Assembly: GCF_002379095.1 (NCBI RefSeq)
Contig: NZ_NBZV01000014.1
Span: 1 to 64,000, forward strand
Source of the DNA: Polaromonas sp. AER18D-145
GTDB lineage: Bacteria > Pseudomonadota > Gammaproteobacteria > Burkholderiales > Burkholderiaceae_C
Direction: 5' to 3'
DNA: 64,000 nucleotides
Shown: in pieces, positions 49,921 to 58,603 of the stretch
Layout: each line of letters begins with the position of its first letter
Position numbering within the stretch: position 1 is the stretch's first letter
Notes under the pieces: model-generated
Database searches by the model: none
Told to the model about the DNA's origin: nothing
What the model saw: the letters and a program-made list of their open reading frames with translations, nothing else
Position numbers and translations under genes: made by a program

Positions 49921-50804
49921 AATCCACCCCTCTGGTCACAGTGGTTATTCCAACGTATAACCATTCAAATTTCCTGCGCGAAGCCCTGCACTCAGTGCGG
50001 GCTCAGTCCTTCTTGGAGTGGGAGGTAGTCGTGGTCAACAACTACTCAACGGACGATACCATTGCCGTGGTTGAGTCATTTGCAGACGCGCGTATTCGCT
50101 TAGAAAATTTTCACAATCAAGGGGTTATTGGCGCGGCGAGAAATCGGGGTATTGCCTTGGCAAGGGGGGCCTTCATTGCCTTCCTTGATTCCGATGACCT
50201 GTGGCTACCGGAGAAGCTGGCTCGTTGTATGGACAACTTCGATGATCAGACCGATTTGGTCTGTCATGGATTGCGCTGTTTCGGAGATGTTGAAGTGGAT
50301 ATGTTTTGCGGCCCAGCCAGCCGGGCCAGCTTTGATGCTCTGCTAGACCGGGGTAACTGCATCACGCCCTCGGCAACGGTGGTGAGAAAGGCCGCGTTAG
50401 CAGCTGCCGGTAATTTTTCCGAGGATCCTCGTATCGTCACATCTGAGGACTACCACCTCTGGCTCAAGCTTGCGCAAGCCGGCACCCGGATGAAGTTTCT
50501 TGCTGAGCTCCTCGGTAGGTATCGAATTCACCAGGGAAATCAGAGCAGCGCAGTGATTCGGCACCTCAATTCGGTGCTGCAGGTCGTACAGGAATTTTTC
50601 TCAGGCATGCCGCAGCACAATCCGTACACGCGCAGGCGACTTCAACGACGCATTGGACTAGCCTACTACAGTGCCGCGCGGGCCTTGCAACGCGGCGGGA
50701 AGTTCCACCAGGCATGGCCGATGCTTGGTAAGTCGTTGGCCTGTGCGCCGTTTTATCCCCGGACTTACGCAGCCGTGCTGCTGCAGGCTAGGGGTATGTG
50801 GTGA
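49917..50804 (+). CDS. GT2-family glycosyltransferase
   Basis: 295 residues from a TTG overlapping the upstream stop. VTVVIPTYNHSNFLREALHS is the GT-A nucleotide-binding start, AFLDSDDLWLPEKLA the DxD-type metal site, and TSEDYHLWLKLAQAG the catalytic-base region. A C-terminal helical tail of about 80 residues follows. It adds one sugar of the repeat unit on the cytoplasmic side. Confidence 0.9.
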   Translation: MKSTPLVTVVIPTYNHSNFLREALHSVRAQSFLEWEVVVVNNYSTDDTIAVVESFADARIRLENFHNQGVIGAARNRGIALARGAFIAFLDSDDLWLPEKLARCMDNFDDQTDLVCHGLRCFGDVEVDMFCGPASRASFDALLDRGNCITPSATVVRKAALAAAGNFSEDPRIVTSEDYHLWLKLAQAGTRMKFLAELLGRYRIHQGNQSSAVIRHLNSVLQVVQEFFSGMPQHNPYTRRRLQRRIGLAYYSAARALQRGGKFHQAWPMLGKSLACAPFYPRTYAAVLLQARGMW

Positions 50805-51793
50805 CACGTAGCGCGGGCAGTGGAACGATGATGGCCATCCTGGGCAGCACGGGCTATATCGGAAAACACTTGGTAGCCGAGATGGCGGGGCAGTCGGAAG
50901 GCCGTCTTAGGTTGCTGATGCGCACCCCGTGCAGTGAGCTGGCCGGTCGAGCAGAGCCTGACCGTACCGAACTAGTGGTGGGGGACATCCGCGACTTGAA
51001 ATCGCTTCAACGTCTGTTCGAGCCGGGCTGCACTGTCGTTAACCTGGTTTATTTCTGGAATGCAGGCCAAGCCGAAAACCTTGCGGCTATTCGGACGCTG
51101 GTCGAGGCATGCAAGACCGCCCGAGTCGGTCGGCTCATCCATTGCAGCACAGCAGCAGTGGTCGGACGCGCTGCCGGGAATGTCATTACCGAGGAGACGA
51201 CCTGTCGTCCGGTGACTGACTATGGCGTGACCAAGTTGAGAATAGAACGAGAAATTGTCGAAGCAGCACGGGGGGTTTTTGATTGCGCCATCCTGCGACC
51301 GACGGCCGTAATGGGTATCGAGGGGGCACCACTGAAAAAGCTGGCTGCTGACCTTGTCACAGGTAGCCGGCTACGTAACTATCTGAAGTCGTGTCTATTT
51401 GGGCGCAGGTGTATGAATCTTGTTCATGTTGCGAATGTCACGGCTGCGATCCGGTTCCTCTCCCAACGCTCAGATGCTCTCAACGGTGAAGTCTTCTTTG
51501 TGTCGGATGATGATCATCCCTGTAACAATTTTCTAAATGTCGAACTTAGCCTGATGGGCGGGCTGGGGGTCGCGCCTTATCCCTTGCCCAGGCTCCCGCT
51601 ACCGCCGGCCATGCTGCATCTGGTACTCACGGCGCTCGGACGCAACAATGTCAATCCTCTGTGCAGTTACGACCCCCGCAAGCTGCTGGCGCTGGGCTTT
51701 GAGCGTCCCATGGCCTTTGATGCTGCATTGGCCGAATACATCGCTTGGTACCAGTCCAGCTATCAGCAAGTTCCGGCTGGAGGGCAACGCTGA
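50801..51793 (+). CDS. NAD-dependent epimerase/dehydratase (extended SDR)
   Basis: 330 residues from a GTG overlapping the GT2 stop. An ATG at 50828 just before AILGSTGYIGKHL would give a shorter N-terminus. The Rossmann motif is GSTGYIG, the catalytic motif region HCSTAAVVG, and TDYGVTKLRIERE contains YxxxK. It differs from classic epimerases by a basic middle part and may be a 4-keto reductase or a nonsugar SDR. The product sugar is not assigned. Confidence 0.8.
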   Translation: MTRSAGSGTMMAILGSTGYIGKHLVAEMAGQSEGRLRLLMRTPCSELAGRAEPDRTELVVGDIRDLKSLQRLFEPGCTVVNLVYFWNAGQAENLAAIRTLVEACKTARVGRLIHCSTAAVVGRAAGNVITEETTCRPVTDYGVTKLRIEREIVEAARGVFDCAILRPTAVMGIEGAPLKKLAADLVTGSRLRNYLKSCLFGRRCMNLVHVANVTAAIRFLSQRSDALNGEVFFVSDDDHPCNNFLNVELSLMGGLGVAPYPLPRLPLPPAMLHLVLTALGRNNVNPLCSYDPRKLLALGFERPMAFDAALAEYIAWYQSSYQQVPAGGQR

Positions 51794-52965
51794 TGCGAGT
51801 CCTCAACGTCACCAACTCTCTCGATCTCAAGACCGGCGGAGGCACAGCCGAACGCACGTTCCAGATGAGCCGGTTCCTAGCCCTGGATGGTGTGACATGC
51901 ACCGTGCTGACCCTGAATTTGGGGCTTGATACTCAGCGAGTCCAAGAGCTTGCACACGTACGGGTCGAGGCGCTGGATTGCTTATTGCCGCGGTTTTACG
52001 TGCCGTCTCTCGGGTGGCAGCGTATTCGGCGCTTGGTTGACCAAGCCGATGTCATCCATCTGATGGGGCACTGGAGCGTGCTGAATGCGCTGGTCTACCT
52101 TGCAGCGCGACGTGCGGGCAAGCCATACGTCGTTTGCCCGGCTGGTGCTTTGCCCTTATTCGGACGTTCGGCCTGGATCAAGCGAGCCTACAACCTGCTG
52201 ATCGGCAATGCCATTATTCGTAATGCGGCGGCCTGGATTGCGGTAACAGAGGGCGAATTTTCACATTTTGAACAATACAGGATTGCAGCAAGAGCCGTGA
52301 CAATAATTCCCAACGGCGTGAGTGTTCCCGACGCTGCGTTGTTAGGTCGCAGTGTCTCTATCGCGCAGAAGGAGCTGACGGCAACCCCTTATATATTATT
52401 TATGGGCCGGCTCAACAGGATAAAGGGTCCCGATCTATTGCTTGAAGCATTTGTATCCATTGCCAGCCAGCTGCCGGGGCTTCATCTTTTGTTTGCTGGG
52501 CCCGACGGGGGTATGCTGGCGGAATTGCGCGCAACGGTCGAACAGCAGGAGTTGGCTCGCCGGGTCCATTTTCTGGGGCATGTTGATGGCGAGGCCAAGG
52601 CGAATGTCTATCGTTCTGCCAGCTTGCTGGTGGTGCCATCGCGTCAAGAGGCTATGTCCATTGTTGCATTGGAAGCGAGCATTTTCGGGACACCAGTGCT
52701 CATCACGGATCAGTGTGGATTTAATGAGTTGGCGGTTTCGATTGACCCGCGGCTTGTTGTTTCCGCAACGGTGCCCGGCCTGGCTACTGGGATGGTTGAC
52801 CTGTTAGCCGACCCGTTAGTTCTGGCGCGAGTGGGACAGCGGCTGAAGGAGTTTGTAGAAACACGCTACGCGTGGTCGATTATCATTGGGGAGTACACGA
52901 CACTCTACAAAAAAATCATCGGAGCCCGGCTCTCGGCGCTCAGTAGGGCCACTACACCGCCATGA
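51793..52965 (+). CDS. GT4-family glycosyltransferase
   Basis: 390 residues. The N-terminal LNVTNSLDLKTGGGTAERTF and VVCPAGALPLFGR, the donor-domain start YILFMGRLNRIKGPDLLLEA, and the EX7E-type VVPSRQEAMSIVALEASIFG are GT4 features. It resembles WcaI/RfaB-like enzymes. It starts with ATG right on the upstream stop (TGATG) and overlaps the following membrane gene by four bases. Confidence 0.9.
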   Translation: MRVLNVTNSLDLKTGGGTAERTFQMSRFLALDGVTCTVLTLNLGLDTQRVQELAHVRVEALDCLLPRFYVPSLGWQRIRRLVDQADVIHLMGHWSVLNALVYLAARRAGKPYVVCPAGALPLFGRSAWIKRAYNLLIGNAIIRNAAAWIAVTEGEFSHFEQYRIAARAVTIIPNGVSVPDAALLGRSVSIAQKELTATPYILFMGRLNRIKGPDLLLEAFVSIASQLPGLHLLFAGPDGGMLAELRATVEQQELARRVHFLGHVDGEAKANVYRSASLLVVPSRQEAMSIVALEASIFGTPVLITDQCGFNELAVSIDPRLVVSATVPGLATGMVDLLADPLVLARVGQRLKEFVETRYAWSIIIGEYTTLYKKIIGARLSALSRATTPP

Positions 52966-54077
52966 CTATTCAGGCACGTTCTCCCATCAGTTTTTCCCGT
53001 TTTTGTGTTCAGTCTTTGCTCGGCACCAGTGCGTGGGGACTAGGCACCGCAGTCCTAATCGGCGTGGCAATGGGCCTTTATTTTTACGCCTTGCGTGATT
53101 TATTGATGGGCAACCGCGCGCCGCAGGAAACGGCCGTAGCCGGACTTATTCCGGCAGACGCGCTGTATTACATGTCGATGGCGGCAGCCTACAGCTTGCA
53201 GGAATTGCTCGAAATGTTTAGGAGCAACATCTGGGGTCCGATTATTTTCGTCAAGCTGATGGGCTCTAATGCTGACCTGATTTGCGGCGTTAACTTCATG
53301 ATTTTCGGGTTGGCAGTAGCCGGCTTGGCAAAGCACGCCGATGTTCGTATTGGTAAGTTTGTTTTTTTATTGTTGCTTAACCCCTTGGTCCTGCTTAACC
53401 TTTTGACGCCAAATAAGGAGATCCTGTCGATCTTCTCCATGCTTTTTCTTATCGTGTATGTCTGTTCAAAAAATCAGCGCTACGCTTTGATGGCGCTGGC
53501 GTGTGCGTTATTTGGGAAGCTGGAGATTTTCGTGTTGGCTGCTACTTTTTTAGCCGTGTATCGCTTTCCGGCGCGTTTTAGGTCGATCTTGGTTGTCGTC
53601 GCAATCATCGTTGCGTCGCTGTTTTATAGCTTCATTGGTGATGCCGTCAGGATCGCGGCCCTCAGTAGCGGTGCCCCCCCAACTTCAATTGGGGTTGTCC
53701 ATCTTCTCCATGAGTTGGGAAGCAGATACGGGCTATTTGTGGTGATTGCCGTGCCTCGTCTACTACTCGTCCTGATGGAGGGGCCGATCAACTTGCTGCG
53801 ATTCGACGCCGTTGATATCTACCTGCTAGTGCCTATGATCGTTTTTTCATTGCTTTTTAGCGTATTTTTTCTTTCGGCTGCAATAAATTCTAGATTTAGG
53901 CTCGCTGACGACGTCTTTTTCTTGCTGGTCATGATTCTGTTCGCAGTTGTTCTTGTGCCGTTTATTCACCAACGCTATCTGCTGCCAGCGTATCCCCTTG
54001 TTCTATTTTTAGCTTTACGAAAATTGCCTCAAGCCCATGCGTCAGCACGGATAGGGCCTTCTACACTTATGTGTTAG
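52962..54077 (+). CDS. Polytopic membrane protein, possible Wzy-type polymerase
   Basis: 371 residues with about nine or ten hydrophobic segments (for example FVFLLLLNPLVLLNLLTPNK and MIVFSLLFSVFFLSAAINS). No known family motif is recognised. Wzy polymerases are defined by topology rather than sequence, and this gene sits between glycosyltransferases, the usual place. The sequence is AT-rich for this genome, also usual for wzy. The other candidate polymerase or ligase is at 58.6 kb. Confidence 0.65.
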   Translation: MTIQARSPISFSRFCVQSLLGTSAWGLGTAVLIGVAMGLYFYALRDLLMGNRAPQETAVAGLIPADALYYMSMAAAYSLQELLEMFRSNIWGPIIFVKLMGSNADLICGVNFMIFGLAVAGLAKHADVRIGKFVFLLLLNPLVLLNLLTPNKEILSIFSMLFLIVYVCSKNQRYALMALACALFGKLEIFVLAATFLAVYRFPARFRSILVVVAIIVASLFYSFIGDAVRIAALSSGAPPTSIGVVHLLHELGSRYGLFVVIAVPRLLLVLMEGPINLLRFDAVDIYLLVPMIVFSLLFSVFFLSAAINSRFRLADDVFFLLVMILFAVVLVPFIHQRYLLPAYPLVLFLALRKLPQAHASARIGPSTLMC

Positions 54078-54200
54078 ACGCCGCCATGGACCTTTCAAAT
54101 TCAATTTTTGAGTCATTAAGTTGTGCCGGTATTGGCTTCGTCAACGCCGTCGAAACCGTTCATAGTTGCTTTGTAACGTCCCCCAGCAGTATTTGTGTTC

Positions 54201-54214
54201 GAGCGTGCACGCTC
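54201..54214. promoter_or_regulatory. Perfect 14-bp palindrome in the gap before the WbuB-like gene
   Basis: GAGCGTGCACGCTC is a perfect palindrome in the 214-base gap between the membrane protein and the glycosyltransferase at 54292. The gap is the largest in the second half of the locus and has no credible gene (a 74-codon frame at 54071 has no family features). An internal promoter with an operator is possible. Confidence 0.35.
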
Positions 54215-54291
54215 ATGCGGCCTTGTTTTTTCGTTGCAGGACTAGGACTGCGTGGCGCCGCGTCTTCGCGGCGGTTGCTGGACGGTGCGGT

Positions 54292-55527
54292 ATGAAAATA
54301 TTGGTCGTGTCGCAGTATTTCTGGCCAGAGAGTTTCCTCATCAATGACTTTGTCGCGAAATTGTGCGAGCAAGGCCACGTAGTTGTGGTCGCCACAGGTA
54401 AGCCCAACTATCCCGATGGAAAAGTGCATGCCGGTTATCGCGCTGCAGGGGTGGGGTATGAACGTTTTCTTAACAAGGTAGACGTCTTCAGGGTACCGAT
54501 TTGGCCGCGCGGAAATGGCAGTGCGCTCAACCTCCTTTTGAATTATGGATCTTTTGTCGTGTCCGCTGCAGTTTTATTGCCGTGGCTATTACGCTCCCGA
54601 GCATTCGATGCAATTTTGGTATTTGCCCCATCTCCTGTGACGCAAGTCATTCCCGCCATCCTACTGAAGTTGCTTAAACGGGCGCATTTGGCCTTGTGGG
54701 TGCAAGACCTGTGGCCAGAAAGCCTTGCAGCGACCGGTTTTGTAAGTAATCGGACCATACTGAAGATGGTTGGCTGGATGGTGCGGTTCATGTACGCCAT
54801 GTGCGACACATTGTTGGTGCAGTCGAGGGCTTTCTATGAGCCCGTGGCTCGGTATGCCGCGCGCGACAAGCTTGTTTATTTTCCCAATTCCATCAATCCG
54901 GATGTCCCGGCTGATTCTGGTGTACCACTCCCGGCAGCGTTAAGTCATGAGTTGGCTCAGTGTTTCACTGTCGTTTTTGCCGGCAATATCGGCAGGGCGC
55001 AAGCCGTCGAAACGCTGGTGGAGGCGGCCGTTCTTCTTAAAAACAACACGGACGTGCGCCTTGTACTTGTCGGCAGCGGCAGCATGCTGGATTGGGCGCG
55101 CAACCAAAAGGTCCTCCTAAAGCTGGATAATCTCGTGCTACCAGGGCGTTTCCCGGCCGATCTGATGCCACAGCTGTTCGACAAGGCTTCGGCTTTGCTG
55201 GTGTCCCTGAAAAGTGGTGGGGCGCTTGCGTACACCGTGCCCAGCAAAATACAGGCTTATCTGGCGGCCGGTCGTCCCATCATTGCGTCGCTGCAGGGCG
55301 AAGGGGCCAAGGTAGTAGTTGAGGCTGGAGCCGGCATGACTTGCGAGCCAGAGAATGCGGCGGCGCTGGCGGCTTGCATTCTGAGTTTGAAGGCTTTAAC
55401 GCCGTTTGAGAGGGATACGATGGGTCGCAGCGGACGAAGTTATTTCAACGAACATTTTGATATGAATCGGCAGGTGGGACGGCTTGTGGAAATATTGCAG
55501 GCGCGCCGCGCTGGCTTGAAAGGGTGA
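54292..55527 (+). CDS. WbuB-like GT4 glycosyltransferase
   Basis: 411 residues from the ATG at 54292 preceded by GTGCGG. KILVVSQYFWPESFLINDFV, ATGKPNYPDG, LWVQDLWPESLAATG and FAGNIGRAQAVETLVEA are hallmarks of the WbuB family, which transfers L-FucNAc-type residues onto lipid-linked GlcNAc or FucNAc. The pairing with the three downstream enzymes that make a UDP-6-deoxy-L-hexosamine supports this. It precedes the SDR gene by six bases. Confidence 0.92.
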   Translation: MKILVVSQYFWPESFLINDFVAKLCEQGHVVVVATGKPNYPDGKVHAGYRAAGVGYERFLNKVDVFRVPIWPRGNGSALNLLLNYGSFVVSAAVLLPWLLRSRAFDAILVFAPSPVTQVIPAILLKLLKRAHLALWVQDLWPESLAATGFVSNRTILKMVGWMVRFMYAMCDTLLVQSRAFYEPVARYAARDKLVYFPNSINPDVPADSGVPLPAALSHELAQCFTVVFAGNIGRAQAVETLVEAAVLLKNNTDVRLVLVGSGSMLDWARNQKVLLKLDNLVLPGRFPADLMPQLFDKASALLVSLKSGGALAYTVPSKIQAYLAAGRPIIASLQGEGAKVVVEAGAGMTCEPENAAALAACILSLKALTPFERDTMGRSGRSYFNEHFDMNRQVGRLVEILQARRAGLKG

Positions 55528-55533
55528 TGACAG

Positions 55534-56394
55534 ATGCGTGTACTGGTACTCGGCGCAAGCGGCATGCTGGGCAGTGCGGTTTTTCGGGAGTTTGATGGAC
55601 ACGCGCCGTATGAAGTCTGGGGGCTTGTGCGCAACCCGGCTTTCCTGCTCTATTTCTCGCCCGCCCAGCAACACAGGATCGTGACCGGTGTCGACGTTCT
55701 TGACGAAGCAGCTCTTTCTGCGGCGGTAGGTCAGGTGCGCCCCGACGTGATCATCAACTGCGTTGGACTGATCAAGCAAAAGGACCATGCGGAAGATCCC
55801 TTGGTAGTCCTGCCCATCAACGCGATGTTGCCCCACAGGCTGGCGGCATTGTGCGCGCCCCGGAATGTCCGCTTGCTGCATATCAGCACCGATTGCGTTT
55901 TTTCCGGCCGCAAGGGCATGTATACGGAGGACGACCCGTCCGATGCGGAAGACCTGTACGGGAAGTCCAAATACATCGGCGAGCTGCGTGATGCCGCGCA
56001 TGCGGTGACCCTGAGAACCTCCATCGTGGGGCGTGAGCTCAATTCCAGCCGCGCGCTGGTGGACTGGTTTCTTGCCCAGCAAGGCGCGGTTCACGGTTTC
56101 AGGCGCAGCATTTTTTCAGGCATGACGGCCATCGAACTGGCGCGGATCATGCGCGACGTAGTGTTGCCCAATCCTTCGCTGCATGGGCTTTACCATGTGT
56201 CGTCGGCGCCCATCAGCAAGTTCGAACTCCTCAAGCTGGTGGCCGCGCAATATGGGAAGACCATCGAGGTGAGGCCGGACGACAGCCTGGTGATCGACCG
56301 GTCACTTGACTCGTCACGATTTCAGCAGGTGACAGGTTACCGGCCTCCTTCGTGGGAAAAAATGATTCGGGTGATGCACGAGTCTGAAAAATAG
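55534..56394 (+). CDS. RmlD-like SDR, probable UDP-4-keto-6-deoxy-L-hexosamine reductase (WbvR-like)
   Basis: 286 residues. VLVLGASGMLGSAVF is the Rossmann start, LHISTDCVFSGRKG the catalytic Ser-Thr-Asp block and YGKSKYIGEL the YxxxK. The WbjC/CapF/FnlB reductases of the L-FucNAc pathway are about 370 residues with a C-terminal cupin that epimerises C3. This protein lacks the cupin and has the RmlD length, as WbvR in the L-RhaNAc/L-QuiNAc pathway. It sits 15 bases before the CapE-type gene. The product is therefore more likely L-QuiNAc than L-FucNAc (inference). Confidence 0.85.
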   Translation: MRVLVLGASGMLGSAVFREFDGHAPYEVWGLVRNPAFLLYFSPAQQHRIVTGVDVLDEAALSAAVGQVRPDVIINCVGLIKQKDHAEDPLVVLPINAMLPHRLAALCAPRNVRLLHISTDCVFSGRKGMYTEDDPSDAEDLYGKSKYIGELRDAAHAVTLRTSIVGRELNSSRALVDWFLAQQGAVHGFRRSIFSGMTAIELARIMRDVVLPNPSLHGLYHVSSAPISKFELLKLVAAQYGKTIEVRPDDSLVIDRSLDSSRFQQVTGYRPPSWEKMIRVMHESEK

Positions 56395-56409
56395 TGTTGA
56401 AAGTTTGCA

Positions 56410-57420
56410 ATGTTCAAAAATAAAGTACTTCTGATCACCGGCGGGACGGGCTCTTTCGGCAATGCCGTGCTTCAGCGTTTTCTTGATTCCGATTTCTCGG
56501 AAATCCGCATCTTCAGCCGTGACGAGAAAAAACAAGAAGACATGCGGATTGCGCTGAACAACGACAAGGTGAAGTTCTACATCGGCGATGTCCGTGAATA
56601 CCAGAGCGTCAACGACGCGCTGCGCGGCGTGGACTATGTTTTTCATGCCGCTGCGCTCAAGCAGGTGCCGTCGTGCGAGTTCTATCCCATGGAAGCCGTG
56701 AAGACGAATGTGCTTGGGACGGAGAATGTGCTCAACGCTGCGATTGCCAATGGCTGCAAACGTGTGGTGGTGCTGAGCACCGACAAGGCGGTCTACCCGA
56801 TCAACGCCATGGGTATTTCCAAGGCCATGGCTGAAAAGCTGACTGTCGCGAAGTCGCGCACCATTTCCGCTTCGGGCCCCGTGGTCTGCTCGACGCGGTA
56901 TGGCAACGTTATGGCGTCTCGCGGATCCGTGATTCCTTTGTTCATTAACCAGATCAGGGCCGGAAAACCACTGACCGTCACTGACCCCAACATGACGCGG
57001 TTTTTGATGTCGCTGGAAGACTCGGTTGATCTGGTGCTTCATGCCTTTGAACATGCGCAACAGGGTGATCTTTTCGTGCAGAAGGCGCCGGCTTCCACCG
57101 TGGCCGATCTCGCTGCCGCCCTGCAGCAGTTGTTCGGCGACACAAGGCCCGTGAAGGTGATCGGTACCCGACATGGGGAAAAGCTTTACGAATCGCTGAT
57201 CTCGCGTGAAGAAATGGCGAAGGCGGTTGACATGGGGCGTTACTACCGCATTCCCGCCGATAACCGCGACCTTAACTACGACAAGTTTTTTGTGGAAGGC
57301 GAGGCGCATATTTCCGAACTGGACGATTACACCTCCCACAATACCGAGCGCCTCGACATTGAGGGCGTGAAAACCACCTTGATGAAGCTGGCGGAAGTGC
57401 GCGAGGCGCTCAATGCTTAA
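56410..57420 (+). CDS. UDP-GlcNAc 4,6-dehydratase/5-epimerase (CapE/FnlA/WbjB type)
   Basis: 336 residues. LLITGGTGSFGNAVLQRFL is the NAD site, AALKQVPSCEFYPMEAVKTN and VLSTDKAVYPINAMGISKA the active-site blocks, with Met at the Tyr position of YxxxK. The enzyme converts UDP-GlcNAc to UDP-2-acetamido-2,6-dideoxy-beta-L-arabino-4-hexulose. That product is also the substrate of PseC, so this enzyme could feed the nonulosonate module, which lacks pseB. It overlaps the 2-epimerase by eight bases. Confidence 0.93.
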   Translation: MFKNKVLLITGGTGSFGNAVLQRFLDSDFSEIRIFSRDEKKQEDMRIALNNDKVKFYIGDVREYQSVNDALRGVDYVFHAAALKQVPSCEFYPMEAVKTNVLGTENVLNAAIANGCKRVVVLSTDKAVYPINAMGISKAMAEKLTVAKSRTISASGPVVCSTRYGNVMASRGSVIPLFINQIRAGKPLTVTDPNMTRFLMSLEDSVDLVLHAFEHAQQGDLFVQKAPASTVADLAAALQQLFGDTRPVKVIGTRHGEKLYESLISREEMAKAVDMGRYYRIPADNRDLNYDKFFVEGEAHISELDDYTSHNTERLDIEGVKTTLMKLAEVREALNA

Positions 57421-58552
57421 AGTGATGACGCTGGTCGGAACCAGACCCGAACTTATCAAGATGAGCAGGGTCATTGCGGAGCTCGATGCCCAGGTCAACC
57501 ATGTGCTGGTCCACTCCGGACAGAATTACGACTACGAGCTAAATCAGGTGTTTTTTGACGACCTGGGCATTCGTAAGCCGGATCATTTCCTCGAGGTGGC
57601 GGGCAATACGGCCGCGAAGACAATCGCGTCGGTGATTGAAAAAGCCGACGATGTGCTGGTTCTTGAAAAGCCGGATGCCCTGCTGCTGTATGGCGATACC
57701 AATACCTGCCTGGCCGTGATCGCCGCCAAGCGCCGCAAAGTGCCGGTGTTCCATATGGAGGCCGGCAACCGCTGCTTCGACCAGCGCGTTCCCGAAGAAC
57801 TCAATCGAAAAGTGCTGGATCACTTGAGCGACATCAACATGGTGCTTACTGAACATGCCCGCCGTTACCTGATCGCGGAAGGCATACGTCCCGAGACCAT
57901 CATCAAGACCGGGTCCCACATGTGTGAGGTGCTGGCGCATTACATGCCCCGGATCGAGGCTTCTGACGTGCTGAAGCGATTGGGCCTGACGCCGCAGAAG
58001 TTCTTTGTCGTCAGTGCGCACCGAGAAGAGAATGTGGACACACCGGCCAACCTGCAGGATCTGGTGGACACGCTCAACGCGCTGGCAGCAAAGTACCAGA
58101 TGCCAGTGATTGTTTCAACGCATCCGCGTACGCGCAAGCGCCTCGACCTGCTTGAGGGCGCCAGATTCGACCCGCTGGTTCATTTTTCGAAGGCCTTCGG
58201 ATTTTTTGATTACATCAAGCTGCAAATGGGTGCAGCCTGTGTGATCTCTGACAGCGGGACGATCACGGAAGAGGCTTCCCTGTTGAATTTGCCGGCCATC
58301 ACCATTCGCGATGCTCACGAACGCCCCGAGGGCATGGATGTTGGCACGCTAGTTATGAGCGGTCTCAAGAAAGAGCGGGTCATTGATGCGATTCAGGTCG
58401 TGATGTCGCAGCATGCAGCCGCGGGCGCCCGTATGCGGGTGGTGGACGACTACCAGACCGGGCCTGTGTCCCGGCAGGTGACGCGCGTGGTGCTCAGTTA
58501 TGTGGACTACATCAATCGGACCGTCTGGGGAAAACAGACCGGCTGTCTCTGA
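57413..58552 (+). CDS. Non-hydrolysing UDP-N-acetyl-hexosamine 2-epimerase (WecB/FnlC/WbvD type)
   Basis: 379 residues. TLVGTRPELIKMSRVIAELD, LVHSGQNYDYELNQVFF, FHMEAGNRCFDQRVPEELNR, VSAHREENVD and ISDSGTITEEASLL are hallmarks of the WecB family. The RCFDQRVPEE variant is typical of the FnlC/WbjD/CapG subgroup acting on UDP-L-hexosamines. It completes the UDP-6-deoxy-L-hexosamine branch by inversion at C2. Confidence 0.93.
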   Translation: MLKVMTLVGTRPELIKMSRVIAELDAQVNHVLVHSGQNYDYELNQVFFDDLGIRKPDHFLEVAGNTAAKTIASVIEKADDVLVLEKPDALLLYGDTNTCLAVIAAKRRKVPVFHMEAGNRCFDQRVPEELNRKVLDHLSDINMVLTEHARRYLIAEGIRPETIIKTGSHMCEVLAHYMPRIEASDVLKRLGLTPQKFFVVSAHREENVDTPANLQDLVDTLNALAAKYQMPVIVSTHPRTRKRLDLLEGARFDPLVHFSKAFGFFDYIKLQMGAACVISDSGTITEEASLLNLPAITIRDAHERPEGMDVGTLVMSGLKKERVIDAIQVVMSQHAAAGARMRVVDDYQTGPVSRQVTRVVLSYVDYINRTVWGKQTGCL

Positions 58553-58603
58553 ACTCCTGGCGGCCGCTGCGCGAGTTGTTGGGGCCGTTGACTTGAAAGA
58601 ATC

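Noticed and set aside
53673..53681. Seven-C run in the membrane protein gene as a slip site
   Set aside because: It is too short for credible slipped-strand phase variation.
54071..54295. 74-codon frame in the gap before the WbuB-like gene
   Set aside because: It has no ribosome-binding site or family similarity; the gap more likely holds regulatory sequence.
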